The notes under the pieces were generated by a model. That model had not been told where the DNA came from and made no database searches. It saw only the letters and a program-made list of their open reading frames with translations. This document shows, piece by piece, positions 33,101-48,100 of a DNA stretch of 64,000 nucleotides (its first letter is position 1; each line of letters starts with the position of its first letter). The position numbers and the translations under genes are program-made. The DNA is taken from NCBI GenBank assembly GCA_013398275.1, contig VZSE01011610.1, positions 62,391-126,390 of the forward strand. Direction: 5' to 3'. The DNA comes from Promerops cafer. Lineage: Eukaryota > Chordata > Aves > Passeriformes > Nectariniidae.

Positions 33101-36100
33101 AAAAAAAAAAAAAAAAAAATTGGTCACATCCAAAAAGTAATTAATCTTAGCAAAGGAATACAGGAGGATTAAAAGCAGTACACTCAGAACGTCTCAAAGG
33201 ATGGTGGGGGATTTAGCAGAATACAGAATTTCTGGCAATGCAGATACATAAATACACTCTCAGATTTAGGCAGAGACCTAAAAAAGCAGGTTTGTTTCTG
33301 CTTTTGTTTTATTGCACTTTTTTTGCCTTTTTTTTTTTTTTTTAAATTGAAGAATAATATTAAGAACAATACATTAAGAATTGGTAGCGCAATGATTTAC
33401 AATGAAATAAACACTTATCCAGAGTGGGGAGATGTGCTGAGAGCCACACTAAAGTGAATGAACTGCTGCTGATATGCATGGGCAGGAGGCGAATATATTA
33501 TTTTATAATTGTATTTAAATTTAATTTATGAACCAAGAATTTAGTTCTATCTGACATCTGAACATTTCACCTACATTGAGATGACACACTTCAGAAAGAA
33601 AAAGTTCAGAGCAATGTAAAACTTTTAACTGACTTGAGAAATAAGCTTAAAAAAGGAACATAAAGTGAGAAAGCATTTCCTGATAGGTTAAAATGTTAAA
33701 TTCTGAATATTTTCAAAGGTAGAAGCCAGGTTCATAGGTCAGATATAAAAGGGAAAACTAGGTTTCAAGAAACCTGACAATAAACAGGCTGTGGAATCAT
33801 GCTTACTGAAAACTACTGATATAAACTGTGGACTACTTTTTTTTTCCCCCTAAGAAGCTTTTAATAAAAGAGCTCGAATATGCTGAAATAGTTTAAGGTA
33901 GCCTAGAGGCACTCAACTTCTTTTCCACAAAAGACTCCAAGACAGAGGACAATGAAGGGCAAAAACTTAAGCAAGTAAAGGACACTGGAAGTTATGGAAG
34001 AACTAAGAAAGTTTCCTACTTATTTCATAGCACCTTAGCCAAAAAGAAACCTTGGATTTACTGTATCAAAACAGATAGGTTTGGGAGAGACCTTAACAGC
34101 AATCTCATGCATCCACATTGCCAAAGACGGATCATACATTCCCAAGGGACACTGCCATGACCTATTCCTTTAAAAGAAAAAAAATTAAAAGGGAGGGAAA
34201 AAAGCAGCATTTATTTTTAAAGAGAAAAATATGTATCTCAAGGGATCCTGTGTACTTTGGGAACATTCTTCAAAGAACATAATGCATTCCCTTTAAACCG
34301 TGTCTCGTGAAACCAGCAGTCAGAGAGGAAAATTCCCTCCTGTAACATTCACTTAATTGCTGAGCTTCCTACCCCGAGTTCCTGGTGGGCAAGAGCACTT
34401 GAAGTGATTGACCAGGTCGATGCATGTTCCTCCGTTCTGGCAGGGCTGGAACTGGCACTCATCCACTTCATATTCACAGTTGACACCCTGGTATCCAGCC
34501 ACACACTGCCGGCAAAGAAACGTGTGTGAATACTCTTCCAACAGATACATTAGAAGACATCTCAGAAAGGCTAACACAGACAGAGGAGCCCTCAATGGGG
34601 CAGATTAGGACTGCCTTTGTAGCTGAACAACTGCAAGTGATTTCAAGGGCTGCACAGCCAGCAGCTTAAGCACACAACTCGACCATGTGACACATAACAG
34701 GGCACTGCCAATTTGAATTCAAGTGATTTGATTGCTGCAAAACAGGGCAGATCAAATCCTGATACCCTCTAGCACTGAAACTGGCTTAGTAGTTTTGGCT
34801 TAAGGTCTACATAAAACTCATCCTTTCCCTCTGGGCATGGGCTTCCAAAGTGTTCCACCATTCCGAAAAGCTTAGGGAGGTTGATACTCAATATTCTCAT
34901 GGCCTACACTGCTCTCTGCATCAGTGTTAGGAAACAGAAAGCAGTGGAAAGCATTTCCCCACCCTGAGAGGCAAGGGAGACTTTGCCCATCCAACAGGGA
35001 AAATACGATATTCCTTTAATACATTTTACAAATATTTTAACATAAACCACACCTCAGGCAAAAAGCCTTTCCAGATAAGAATCCTCTCTCCAATGACACA
35101 AAAGAGTTCAAATGCTCATCAACCACAGCTCCTTCCAATCACACCTCTTAATTCAGTCTTAAAAGCCTCTCAGGGGCACTGTTTTTGCTACAGCCAAATT
35201 AAAAATTCCTTCCAGGTGCAGGCTGCTTTTATCCCCTATTTGAAGGTACTCTACCACTTGCAGGTGTTTCTGATTTCTTCTGATTCCTTTCTTTTTTAAA
35301 GCCCTAAGTATTTATCCCCCTCCGCAGCATCCCCGGGGTTACCTCGCACTGGTATCCGCCCAGGTGATCCCGGCAGGTGGCTCCGTTCTGGCAGGGGCTG
35401 GACTCGCACTCATCCAGCTGCACCTCGCAGTAGCTGCCCGTGTAACCCACCTGGCACTGGCAGTGGTGGGTGTTCCCCACGTTGAGGCAGTGACCAGAAT
35501 GCTGGCACAGCTGGTCCACGGGGACTCCTGAAACAGAGTTATATCAAGTGAGCAAACACATAAAACGGGCTTGCTGCCAGTGCTGGTAGCTCAGACAGGA
35601 ACGGATATGGGTAGGACCAACAAATTGAAAAGTTGCAACTTTAAAATTGAAGACTTACTCTTTAAATTACAGTGGATCAGAACCAAAACTGGCTTACAAA
35701 TGAAGTCATTGCTTTGTCCTCTTTGGATCACTGGATTCAACACTGGTATAAAATATTTGTACTGCTTCCTACTTTAGCACTGGCTGGTGAATACATATCT
35801 GAAGTACTATTGCTGCTCTACAAAGGTTCAGTGTTTGTACCTAGAATGTCCCCAAAAAGTATGGGAGCTTGACACCTTTCTCCTTTGACACTGAATCTGC
35901 TTGTCTGGATTTCCTGGACAAAAGTGGCATGACAGTGTCTATCTGCCTGGGCTACAAGCCATGTTGCCGGACAAAATTCACTTAAAAACCAAATCTTTTA
36001 CATATACATCATCTGAAGTAGAAAATTACTACTTTGAGGAACTATGGTATAACCTATAAGGCTAAATAGTGCACTTAGTAATCAGTATTCTCTGCAAAAA

Positions 36101-39100
36101 TACTTACCACGAGTTCCAAGATGCCTTTCTTGTACAAGGACAACATGTCTTAAACCTGGCCTGCCTGGGGTTTAGCATAAAGAGCTGATGCATTTTCCAA
36201 AAAGGCAGTCCATGTAAAACAGTACTACTGAAACTCTGAGACCTCATAAAGTATTTAATTCTTCCTTTGTGATACTTTTGTGATGGGGAGAATCAAGAAA
36301 GCCTTGACTCCCAAACACACCCTTGCAGAGAGTATTTTAACTTGAGAAGTGACCATTGTCAACCACCTAGAGGCAAAGCTCTCTGGGATGTGCACAAGTG
36401 CAGGGGGGAAGGAGATGCCTGGGGAAATGTTTTCAGCTAAAGCACAGAGGATGCTGATTTACCTCTCTGTGAAGCTGCCACTTGACACGAGACGTTGGGC
36501 ACGTCGCAGTAGGCGCCAGTCCAGCCGGGTGGACACACGCACCGAGTTTGGGCCAGAGTCTGGACACACGTGCCTTTGTTCTTACAGGGAGACTTGCTGC
36601 ACAGATCCACGAGAGACTGCAGAGGAAAAAGCCCACATGAAATATGGCAAATGCAGGAGAAACAGCATCCAGAGAACAAGTTCCAGATGCAACGAAAGGG
36701 AGCTCTGCAATGCTGGCTCCCCGTGGCACTAGAAAGAGCAGGACAGTACTTCCCAAGCCTAAGCCAGGTACTTCACTGACAGTCTCATATGCCTATGAAA
36801 GTGCAAGGGTATGGAGGGATAAACCCCAGATGGCAGCATTATCTCAAAGTTCTCACACCTCACCATGAAGGTGCATCTTTGGCTGGCTTAGTTTGAGAAA
36901 ATTGGGTTTTATCTCAGACTAGCTTTCTAGTTCCACATTAGCAGGAAGCTTCCAGCTATTCTCCCCCCATCTTCACTGCTTCTTGAGGATAACAGATGTG
37001 TTTCATGTTTTGATCCATACTTTTCCTTCCTATCATTAGCTCACCATACCTCCTTTTGGCCCCACTTGCTGCATTATGGTCGCTGACTCTTTGTGTCTTC
37101 CAAGCTGAAACCCCACAATAGTTTTATGAACTGAAGATGGGCTAGAGTATATTGCTTTTCTTGATTTCTCATATAAAAACAAAGAGTCTAAAACTCAGTA
37201 AATCATCATATGAAAGTGAAGACTCAAAATAACTGTCTGATGTAATATAAACCATCCACTACCCCTAATTTCCTTTTTAAGCAATTCATCTTCAGATTAA
37301 TACAGCTATTTGATTGATTTCAAGCTGACTTGAGGAAGGGTGAGGTTTTTAAAGTCAGTAGCACTGAATTTTGGCTGTAAAATGCAATTTCAATTGCAGA
37401 AAGTTCTGCTTTTCAGATGCAAACTGTCTCCTCACAAAGATTAAAGTAAAAAAAAAAAAAACCTGTGCTTTCACAGGCAACCAAAAGGAAACTTGGAATT
37501 AAGTTTTATCACATGTAGTTGAGCGTGAAGAAGAAAAAACACCGAGCCTCTTGCTTCTGCATTTGTAATGAGTAGCTGACTGTTTTACATGCAAATTCTA
37601 AAACTTATGAATCATTGTCTGATTTTGTGCTGCTTATTTAGCTTTGCTAATTAGGTCAAGCCAGTTTACCACTAAGACAAGAACTACAGTGTAGCTGTAA
37701 TCTATAAATCTCCCCAATACAGCTTTGAGTAGTACTTAATCTAAATTTAGAAAGTTCTGGTTCCTTGTATAAAATGGGTAATACATTACAATCAAGCTTC
37801 TCTGAACATAAAGCAGACTTTCTGAGAATCCACAGCGTTTAATTTGGGGAAAGGAACATTAATCCTTTTCTCCAGTAAAACAAAGCAAACATAACAGAAG
37901 AGGAACTACTGAACTTCACAGTACTTCACGATCACTCTCAATGCTAATTCTCCCAAAGGTTTAAGTGGTGCACCCAGAATGCATAATTAGGGTAGCAGAG
38001 GGGTTGCTTTTTTCTATCACTTCATTACTTTGCATTCACTTCCTCCATCAGCAGTACCTAGAAGCAGACCTGACAATTTAATGTCTAGCAACATACTTCT
38101 GAAAAAGCACCTCCCCCCCCCACTGCCACTAAAATGCTTCTTTCCAACACTCACAGCTTTACAAAGACAAGTCGGCACAAAAGAGAGCTGCAAAATTCTT
38201 CCAAAATTGTAATGTTTTCCAGCAATTTAAGAAATTCACCAATTTTTTTAAAATGGCAGCACTCAAGGCTGCTGGTGAAGGAAGCCAATACAGAGTTTAC
38301 CATTCCAAAAGCAGAAAGTCTCAAATAATTCTTGCTGTTTTGATAAGAATAGAATCAAAACAAAAAACCCTGATTTGAAAAACATCATTCTGTTTCCACT
38401 GTGCCACACCAAGTTAGAGTTTTTAATAGGCACTAGTCAGTCATTTACAGTATACAGGGTTTGCAGCTCCTGTGGAAAACTGAACTTAGCGTGCAAGTAA
38501 GACTAGAGATTTTTATTGAGGTTGTGAATAGGACAAGCACGTCATTTACTGCCCCAAAATATTTTCTGGCTTCTCATGAAAAAAAATTTACCATCAACCC
38601 TGATTAAAATTTACCTCCCTGTAAAAAATGAACCAGTTAAATCTAAATCCTGCTAATCAGATTGATATTCTGCTTTTTGTTTTGTGCTTGTTTTCTGGTT
38701 TTTTTGTTTGTTTTTTTTTTAAATACAGGACTCTGTCTCAGGACAATTTTATGCTTTGAATGAAATGCAGCCATTTTCCAGGGTAACAGCTGGTTTTCAT
38801 TTGAGAAAACTAATCTAGAAAGTTCCAGTGACACCTGTTCTCATAAATAACCACTTTTCTCCTCCTTGCAAATAAACAGGGATGGAACTAGATGATCTTT
38901 AAGGTCTCTTCCAGCCCATTTTATGATTTCCAGTTTTGAACAGGGGTACCTAATGGGCCAACCACCTCTCACCAGGACTGAAGGAATGAGGGCTCAGCCA
39001 TGTTTGGCACCTCACACCTCTCCCAGTCACCTTTGCTGCTGGACAGCTCAAACAACAATGCCACAGGAAGTCACCCACCTTGCAGTTCTTGCCAGTGTAG

Positions 39101-42100
39101 CCCAAGGGACATATACACCTGTATGTGCCCAGGCTGTCCACACAGGTGCCCCTGTTGAGGCAAGGATGGGAGTCACACTCGTTGATTTCTGTCAGGCAGA
39201 AGGGTCCTGTAAACCCCAGTGGGCACTGGCAGGTGAAGGAATTGATTCCATCCACACAAGTGCCTCCATTGAAACAGGAGCTGCAAGAGAGGAGGAAGAA
39301 AGGTAAGCTGAGACAAAATGCAATTAGCTCACAGACAAAAGAGAACATAAACACTACTGAAATAAGGGAGAACAGCAGATAACAGGATCTTCTGATCACT
39401 GCTAACTTCTGGCTGAAGAAGCATAAGTCAGAAAACAGCAACCCTAGAGGATTCCAGCTCAGCCTCCAGCTCACTTGCACCTCAGCAGACCAGGAAAGTA
39501 AAGCAGGGTTTTAATGAGTCATTAGTGATGGATGCAACTAATTTAATGAAATCATCCCAGCTTCAATGGGACCGCAAACAGTACCTCGTGTGGCTTGCTC
39601 AAACTGATACATTTTACTACAACTTACAATTGTACTACAAATTATGAGAAACAAAACAATTTGCCTTTTTTTTAATCTTCAAAGGAGTCAGGGGTATAGT
39701 TTCTCAAGGAAAAAGTTCTTACAACATGCAAAACACAAGCATATTCTTCACTGGAATTATGTGAAAGTATTGGTATTGCTAAATCCCTTCCTTCTCATGA
39801 GAATCTTAAGTCCTGATTTGTAAAACTACTCATACATGCCCTGGAAGAATTCAGATCAAAGGAATTATCCCCCTCCCCCCCAATCTTCTGATCATAAGAA
39901 ATTCTGCCAGATTAGGTGTCCTAGGGAGAAGTGACTGGGAAAGTTTGGAGAATTGATGCCTCATGCAAAATTGACTCAGTTTTCCTTGTAAAGGAACTCC
40001 TGCTCCTCTGAGAATAACCCCAGATCAGACTTGAAATAATCAGTTTGATATCAACTGATTACACTAACCAAATTTGTGCCTGCTGTCAGCTTTGTGCCCT
40101 GTCAAAGGGTATTTCCACGAGAGGAGCCACTGACTCACCTCCCTGAACTCAAGTTTTAAGTATCGAAATTCTGACTGATTACGGTAGAGATGTCAACATT
40201 AACCTACTTATCAAACATTAAACTGCTTATCAGAGAAGTTCCTCTGTCTTGGGGGCTGAATTCTGTTTTAGAGGGAGAACAAACTGCCGTTTACACTCAT
40301 GGCAAAGCAGGGAAGACAGAGGAACTGCCAATCACCTGGTGTGTTTCACTGAAACCAGGTACCAAAAGGAGAGGGCACTCTCTCATAGGCAGCTTCTCAC
40401 ACAACACACGGAAGAATCATTTGACCCAAATTCAAATTAGCCAACCACCACAGTGCTCTTAAGCACAGCTTGGTAATTTTGGTTGGGAAGGTGTGACTGG
40501 TTTAGCTTGGCAGAGCATTTAAAATTGCTACATCCTTAATTCATACCTGCAAGACTGGTTCCTGTCCTGACTGATAACAAAAACAGGATGAACCTCAAGG
40601 AAGAGCCAGGAGTTCTGCTAAAAATCCCAGCATACTTCACTCGATTCAACAACTGTTGTGCAAATTAAACACACCCTCATCAGTGACACAATCCTGCTCT
40701 TAAGAAAGATATTAAAATACCTCCTCCTCAAATACAATTTTATAAAAGGTAGGAAAGATCTTTTCTATTTGTGCAGAAAATAAGCACAAAAGGTAGGAAA
40801 GATCTTTTCTATTTGTGTAAGAAAACCAGGAGTTTTGCATAATTTTTCTCTGGTAACTAGACTAGAACAGAGTACTTCTTAATTATTTTTTTAACAACTG
40901 CAAGTTTTAATGAAATTGTTAGAATTGTTTCCCATTTGAGAATCTGAAGTTACATCAATCCTAACGAAGCTTAAAATAAATATGTAGGCAGATGATGGAA
41001 TCACATGTTTAACTCTCAAAGAGCTCTTAAAACTACCACATGAGCCATTTATATAAGGACCACCTGTTGAGCATTTTAACTCAGTTCCACACCTCCTCCT
41101 TTAGAATGACCTCAGGTTTCATCTGGACTCTGCTAAACCACATCCCATTTTTTTTTGTGAGCATTAAAAGATCTCTGATGATTAAATCTTTCCAGTACAG
41201 AATTTAGTGGATTTAGTGTTTCTCCTGGTTTCTTCTTCATATTATTTGTTGTCAACAACTCAGGACTAATTTATTTTTGCTGCCTTTCTAAGTTGGCCAT
41301 TGCTTCCATTTTGGCAGCTTTTGTATTTCTCAACAGAGTAACCATTCATAATAGTAATAAATAATTTTTTTCCCCTCCCCTGTGTGATAGTGGTCTTGTA
41401 AAAATATGAATTATTTATATTTCAATAAACTAGCGTCCCTAACTGTTTTAACTTTTGTTAAACACTGTCACATTCATCCTGTAATGGAGCTGTTAGAAGA
41501 ACATTAGAAGAAACTGAGGACCAGGCAACTCTGTTTCAGCTAAGCCAGCTCTCCTTGCGAGAATCCTAAGTATGTCTGTGACAAATGGCAGGAAAACAGA
41601 ACTCCCCTGGGTAAAAGCTGTTTCTGATCAGGACTGGCTGGAGGGCAGGAGCAGCCAGAGTGTGAAGGTGCCTCACCTCTCAGTGCACTCGTCGATGTTG
41701 CTCTCGCAGTTGGTTCCCTCGAAGCCCGGCGGGCACTTGCAGGTGTAGCTGTTGACATAGTGGGTGCACGTGCCCCCGTTCCTGCACGGCTCACTCAGAC
41801 ACTCGTTGGTGTCTGTCTGACATTTGTCCCCATGAAATCCAGGCAGGCAGATGCACGAGAAGGAGTTTATCCCATCCACGCACGAGGCTCCATTCTGGCA
41901 GGGGTCTAGGACAGAGGCATCGCAGCGAGTGTTAAAACGGGTGACAGTGAAGGGCCAGGCCTAGAGCAGTTGTTTCTATGGAAAAGAAAGGTGTCACACA
42001 GCCCAGAGTGTGACAGAGTACTGACGAGTTTTTCTGAGCCACTCTATGGAACAGGTAACTGCAAAGCATTATCAATAGCAAATTTACAAGAACTTGTGGA

Positions 42101-45100
42101 TCAAGGCCAACCTTCAGGGCCTACAGGTTTCTCTGCTGGAATTTGTTCAACCAAAACCCAAAGCCTCTTGGTTTAAAATTCAAATGCTGCTTTTGTGACA
42201 GATGCCTGCTGATACAATAAAAACAGAGCAGCAACTGTTTCTTCTTCCTAACCAAGTTTTATTCATCAGAGAACACAGCACTTTCTCTCTTTTCCAGACT
42301 CTGCTTAACACAAGAGAGAACTTGTGTGCTTAATTTTCAGCATGAAAGCAGTCCAGTCAAATCAAACGTGTATGTGTATATTAGCACATATATGAGCACT
42401 TATGCATTACTGAGCACTTGACATTTTTCCCAGCATCACAGACTGATTGGGGAAAGGCTGGCAGAAAAGCTCAAAAACTCCTACACCACCATGGATTCCC
42501 CTCAATCATTGCATATCTTGATATTTTCTTTATCCCTGCCATGGTCTTGCTACTTGCATACCACTGTTTTTTGGTCTAAGCCACCTCCTACTACTGTATC
42601 CCTTCTGCTTCCACAAGTACTAATCTGCCTGAAAGATTTCTGCTGTTCAATAATTTCTTCCTGCTTTTGGATTTAAGACCCACATTCCAGAAGCCAGATT
42701 CCTTTTCTACTCTGCATTCCACAGAGCACAAGCCTAATATATGAAGGCAGAGAGGGAAACTGGGAGGGGGGAGGAAAAAGGGAGAAAGCAAGGGGGTTGA
42801 AAAATAGGTTACTGAGCCTTTTTTTTTTATTTAGGACTACCTTTAAGTACTACTAAAATATGAATTTGAAAATGCAAATAGACTCCACCGAAAATTTCCA
42901 GTTTACCGTAAGTATCATAAGCTAATTCTGTTTACAGGGAAATGAAGAAAAGAAATGTGAAAGGTAATTAAAGCTCATTTATTGACTGAGAAATATGCTC
43001 ACATGTTAAAAATTTGTATTATGAGACACACCTGCATCCATTTAAAGGTCATTTGACTACTGCAGAGAAAAAGCACATTCAAAGCAAGACCCCTGGCAGC
43101 TATGAAATGTTGTGTCTGTGGCAGTCAGCCATGTATGAGTGAAGCCAAAAGCTGTGCATTAATTCTCTGTGCCACACATTTACTGACAGAAGAAGGAGAC
43201 TCGGGTATCAACTTTTCAATAAGTTCCTGTTGTTGGAGGGTTTGTTTGCTTCATAGATTAAAGACATTTGGCTCAAGGCATGGAAGGTTTTTGTTATGCT
43301 AAATGAAATCAGCTGTGGCAGTAATGTGAAATGCTTCTTCAGCCTCATGGGTGTGCTGCCTAAGACAACATAGGGTGAATCTCACAGCTCTCAGAACACT
43401 TAGGAGGAGAGAGAGAGATGTCCCAGCTGTTTGAGAGTGAAAGATGAACACTTGGAGAATGTTTTTATCTTCAGACACCCACACAAAAACTAACAGGGCA
43501 GGCAATGATTTTGTTGGCTTCAGTAAGCAAAGCTCTGGGTCACTGCACCGTGACACTTTTTGTACTGTACCTGTTTGCTCAGAAAGAAGGAATCAAAAGC
43601 TCAGGCTGAGCCAGACATCTCAGAAGTTCTTTGAGTGCTGCTTTGGGGGCTCCCACGGTAACTTTTGCTAATAGACTTGTTTGGATCCTTCTCTACAGCA
43701 GTCAAGAATTTACATTTATTTTCCAATGCAAAATACAATTTGCTAAGTTCACGCCTAAAGTCTTAAAAACTCCATTTTTGTTTTAAGCTGATAGTAAAAA
43801 ATAGGCAATTCGGGGGTTTTTTTGTTTGTTTTGGGGTGGTTGTTTTGGGTTTTTCTGTTGGTTTGGTTGGGTTTTTTTAAAGACCCAGCCAATCTAAGAA
43901 TTACAGCATTGTGAACTCCTCCAAGGTTTGACAAAGCACTTTTCAAATAGTAACAGATGAACTTTTAAACACGTGACATTTCTCAGGAGACTCTGATTTT
44001 ATCTGATGATGATATAGAATATGCCCAGTAAGAAAAAGAAGCTACTATGTATTTGGTTTCCCTTATAAACAGCAGTGGCAAGGACATGAAATTAATACTT
44101 GTTTTCTTGCAATCTGAGCCATTTCAGTACTCATCAGTGTAAGGGCTACCCTCCTGCAACTGATACATATTCCAAAACAGAGGGCCTTCCTCCTGCCTAA
44201 TTTGTTTTCAAATATGGATTAACTGGAACTGCAACAGGACCCACTCTCCCCAGACTATTAATGTCAGACAGACATTTCAGGAAGGACTGCTATACCCCAG
44301 ATTCCCACCACACCTCAATCAAACTTAACACTGAAATACAGGTAAGCCCTGCAGTGGCACATTAACTTGATGGATTAAAATTTCAGGCAAATATAATTTT
44401 GCATTTAACAGTGCTTCTTATTAAAGTATGTAAACTCTAAGGGCTTTTCAAGTTAAGGATCTGGGAACAACAACTGCAATCAGTTAGGACACCACGGTCC
44501 ATTTCTAACAGCCAAACATGATGGATTTTGACTGCCTCAAACATCACAAAGCTAAAGCTTGAGGTTTTTTTCCTTTTGGCAAGAGGTCATAAAAGACCGT
44601 TCAGAATCTGTCAAACAGCAGTCAGCAAATTTATTTTTAGGAAAAACTGGCAAACACTGAGCAGTGTGCTGATACCCACTTGACAGGCAGTCGTCGATGT
44701 TACTGTCACAGTCCCCTCCAGTGAAGCCAGGCCGACACTCACACAGGTAACTGCCCTGGATGTTGTGGCACAGAGCATGGTTTTTGCAGGGCTTGGAGAG
44801 ACACTCATCGATATCCACCGTGCATCTTTCCCCTGAAACGTGGAGAGTCCAAGGGTGAGACCCCTCACAAAGCAATGGCCAAGAGGCTCCGTGCCAGCAC
44901 TGCTCAGCACTGAAAGCACAACACGTTCCCCATCCACGTTACCTTCCCAGCCAGGGGCACACTGGCAGGTGTAGCCTTCAGAGTCAGGAGATTCTTGGCA
45001 GATTCCCGAGTTCTCACAAGGATTAGGGGAACAAGGAGAAACCACTACCTGGCAGTTCACACCTGGAGAACAGAATGGGAAAAAACAGAAGAATGTGCTG

Positions 45101-48100
45101 CTGAGAGCTTGGTGCTTCTTGGAAGAATGAACAAAGAGGTTGTAACTCACATGATTATCCCACACTGCAGTGGACAGCACTGCCACGTTTTGAGAAATCT
45201 CAGCAGAAGGAAAAGGAGAGCAGAGGACTCCTCATGGGCTCAGTGTAGAAGCAGCCATGGTCATTTCGATTTAAATGTCCCTCCAATTTCCAGGGCATTT
45301 ATGTAAATTTCATAATTTACAAAGAAAATTAAGCTAAGCTTCCAACAGGACACTTCTTAATGATTCCAAGCAAGGCTTAGACAAGCCCTTGCCAAGTACT
45401 CTAAAACTGTATCATGTCTACAGGAACTGACTGTAATTTAACTTCACAGAGCCAAGGCATTTCCCATCTTCATTACTATTTCCACAAAGTTTAATGAAAA
45501 GAAATCACTCTAAAGGTGCAATAAAGTAAAAAGGGAAAAGAACAAATTTTCTCTGAATTTTCACCTTTGAATCCTTTCCTACAGGTACATCTGTATCCAT
45601 TCAACAGATCCTCACAAGTTCCTCCATTCTGGCATGGGTTTGATTTACATTCATTCCCTTCTGTTGAACAGTAATCTCCTATCCAGCCTGGGTCGCAGAC
45701 ACACTTGTACCTTGAAAGGCAAAACAGCAGTAGTTTTAGAGCATTCTGAAGTAACTCCTCTACGAGTTTCTCCTGCGGATTAGTTTTGGAGAGAAAACCA
45801 GAAGAACTCTCTTTAGAAGAGCCCTAAGTTACTTTAGATTGCTTACTCCATCTGTATAGTTTTGAAAATACTGAAAATAAACCTTCCCTTAAAACCACAC
45901 TTCCCTCGTTGCAGTTTTCACAAAGTGTTCAGTCAACCAGCAATATGTTTCTGCTTTGATAAGACCATCTCAACATATTCAAACAAAGACACAAAAAAAA
46001 AAATTGAAAAAAAAAAAAGTGGAGGGGAACAATAGGTTCTAAAGATAACTAGACTGATTTAATACCAAACAGTAGTTTCAAATGAAAACAGCTGGCTGGG
46101 AGCAGGAGCAATCTTCTCCATCACGTTTCAAAATCTGAAGTAGAGCACACCCCACCCACATGACGTTGAAGCAAGGACTTGGTGAATCACCCTGGACACA
46201 GGCCACACAACACACACTGGCCTCTGCCCCTGCCCTGCAAACACAGCTTCTTTTACCTGGCACGGTGTGAGGTGTGTGTGGGTATAAATGCAAAGTGACA
46301 GACGACAGACAAGATGAACAAAAATCTGTTTTCCAAGCTTACAAGGAGGCTGAATTAGCAATAAACACAGCTTTCCTGCCAGCTCCAGGGAAAGTGCTGC
46401 ATCCTGCCCTACGGAGCTACCTGCAGCAGCAAATCACTTCCTTGCCCAAGTGCTGACAACACTTCTCAATATGCAGCACATATTTGGGAGACCATTCCAT
46501 GTACAGTTGAGAACTTTCACAAACAAAACATCCCCAGACTTACCATTACCAAAAAGAAGTCTGATTTAGGGCTCCCAAAATCAGCACTTGGTCTTCCTGG
46601 ATGGGAAGATTCAGAAGCAACTACAGCCATCAAAATAGCCAGAGAGAATCTTCCTTTCCTTTCTCAGACATGCAACAATATGAGTAAAGCTGACAAAATC
46701 TCAGCAGTGGACAAAGTGTCCTGGGTCCATCCCTAGTGCAAAAGTTGTCAGCCTCTTCCTTGATACTGTGTTTGGTTATGAAGAACAGCACTAGCCAATA
46801 AAGACAGTCCCCACACTCAGTGCTTTAGGTTTTGATGGAATAGATTGCTGCTGCTCCCCAAAGATTTAATTTGGAACCATTTCTTTATTTTAATTGCATT
46901 CACTCAACTCACTAGAATCACCAAGCCCTCCCTCTAGATGGTGGCAGTACACCCTGCACTACATGCCCATGCAAAACCAGCAAGCAACACAAGGCCAGAC
47001 AGAAAAATCCACGTTGAAACACCAGCTGGTGAATGAAGGTCTACACCTTACTGTGATTATGTCATAGACATCAAATAAATTGGGATCCTAATCTGAGAAA
47101 TTAGAGAAAAACCGGAAGCTGGAAGTCTGGACAAAGCAAGACACAGTAATACAGAAGGCAGCAGGTAGGTTTAATGAGTCCTTACCCAGTGGCAATGTGT
47201 GTGCAGTTGCCATGCACACAGGGGTTGCTGAGGCAGCCATCTGCCTGGGATTGGCAGTGGGGATGGTGGAAACCCTCCGGGCACACGCACCGAAAGCCGT
47301 TCACCTCGTTTATGCACGTGCCGCCGTTGTGGCAGGGGCTGGACGTGCACTCGTCGATGTCCGCGTTACAACGGGGGCCTGGAGAGAAAAACAACACTTA
47401 CTGAGCAGCATTTCTTAAAAGAGTGCTTGCTTTGCACACCTGCAAGAACACACACTGAGACACAGCTCAGGAAAGCCAAGGCAGCAGCATGGAGCTCACA
47501 TGCCTCCATGCTTTAACTCAAGCCAAGAGATGCATTTCTGAGAGATGCAGCACTTTCCTGTGCCTGGAAAACAGCACTTACACTCAGCAAGTATTTACAA
47601 ACCATTCCAGAATCTCCACTAAAAATCACCCGTTAATACTGATTAGGAAAGCAAAAATCACTCAGCTGTATCATGCTTGCAACAAACCTCTCGAGCTCCG
47701 CTTGCCGTAGCCCTGCTCCTGTGCTTTGAAGTACCTACCCTTTGAGCAACCAATACTGCTCAAATGTCTGCAGAAAATACAGTTCTTGTGGTTTATTGCG
47801 CAAAAGGGGCTCTAAAAAACACCGTTTCCTGTTTTGCCTGCCTCTGATTACGACTGCAAGATCCTTGAAGCAGTGACCAAAAGGACTTGTGAGGCTGGAA
47901 AGCTAAACAGAGTGAATGATGCAGTAAGCTGAAAGTGTTTTTAACAGAAGGAAATGACAAAGTAACAAGACCCCACGCAAGCCAGCTCCTTAAATACTGG
48001 AATATGCCAATTCATCATATTACTGAATTATTTTAACAGCATAACAGTAAGAGATCCAGCAGGATAACAAATATGGAATGCCAGCAACATAGGAGAGTGG

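Larger units (their letters stand above)
39281..44679 (-). other. NOTCH2 introns 17 and 18
   Basis: Intron 18 (39281-41676) holds a 44-bp-period duplication at 40744-40818. Intron 17 (41906-44679) holds a G/T-rich stretch at 43811-43878. No coding signature was seen in either. Confidence 0.5.

Noticed and set aside
45240..45350. Possible decayed EGF21 exon in intron 14
   Set aside because: Read in all minus-strand frames; no cysteine pattern or splice-site pair remains, so no remnant can be claimed.
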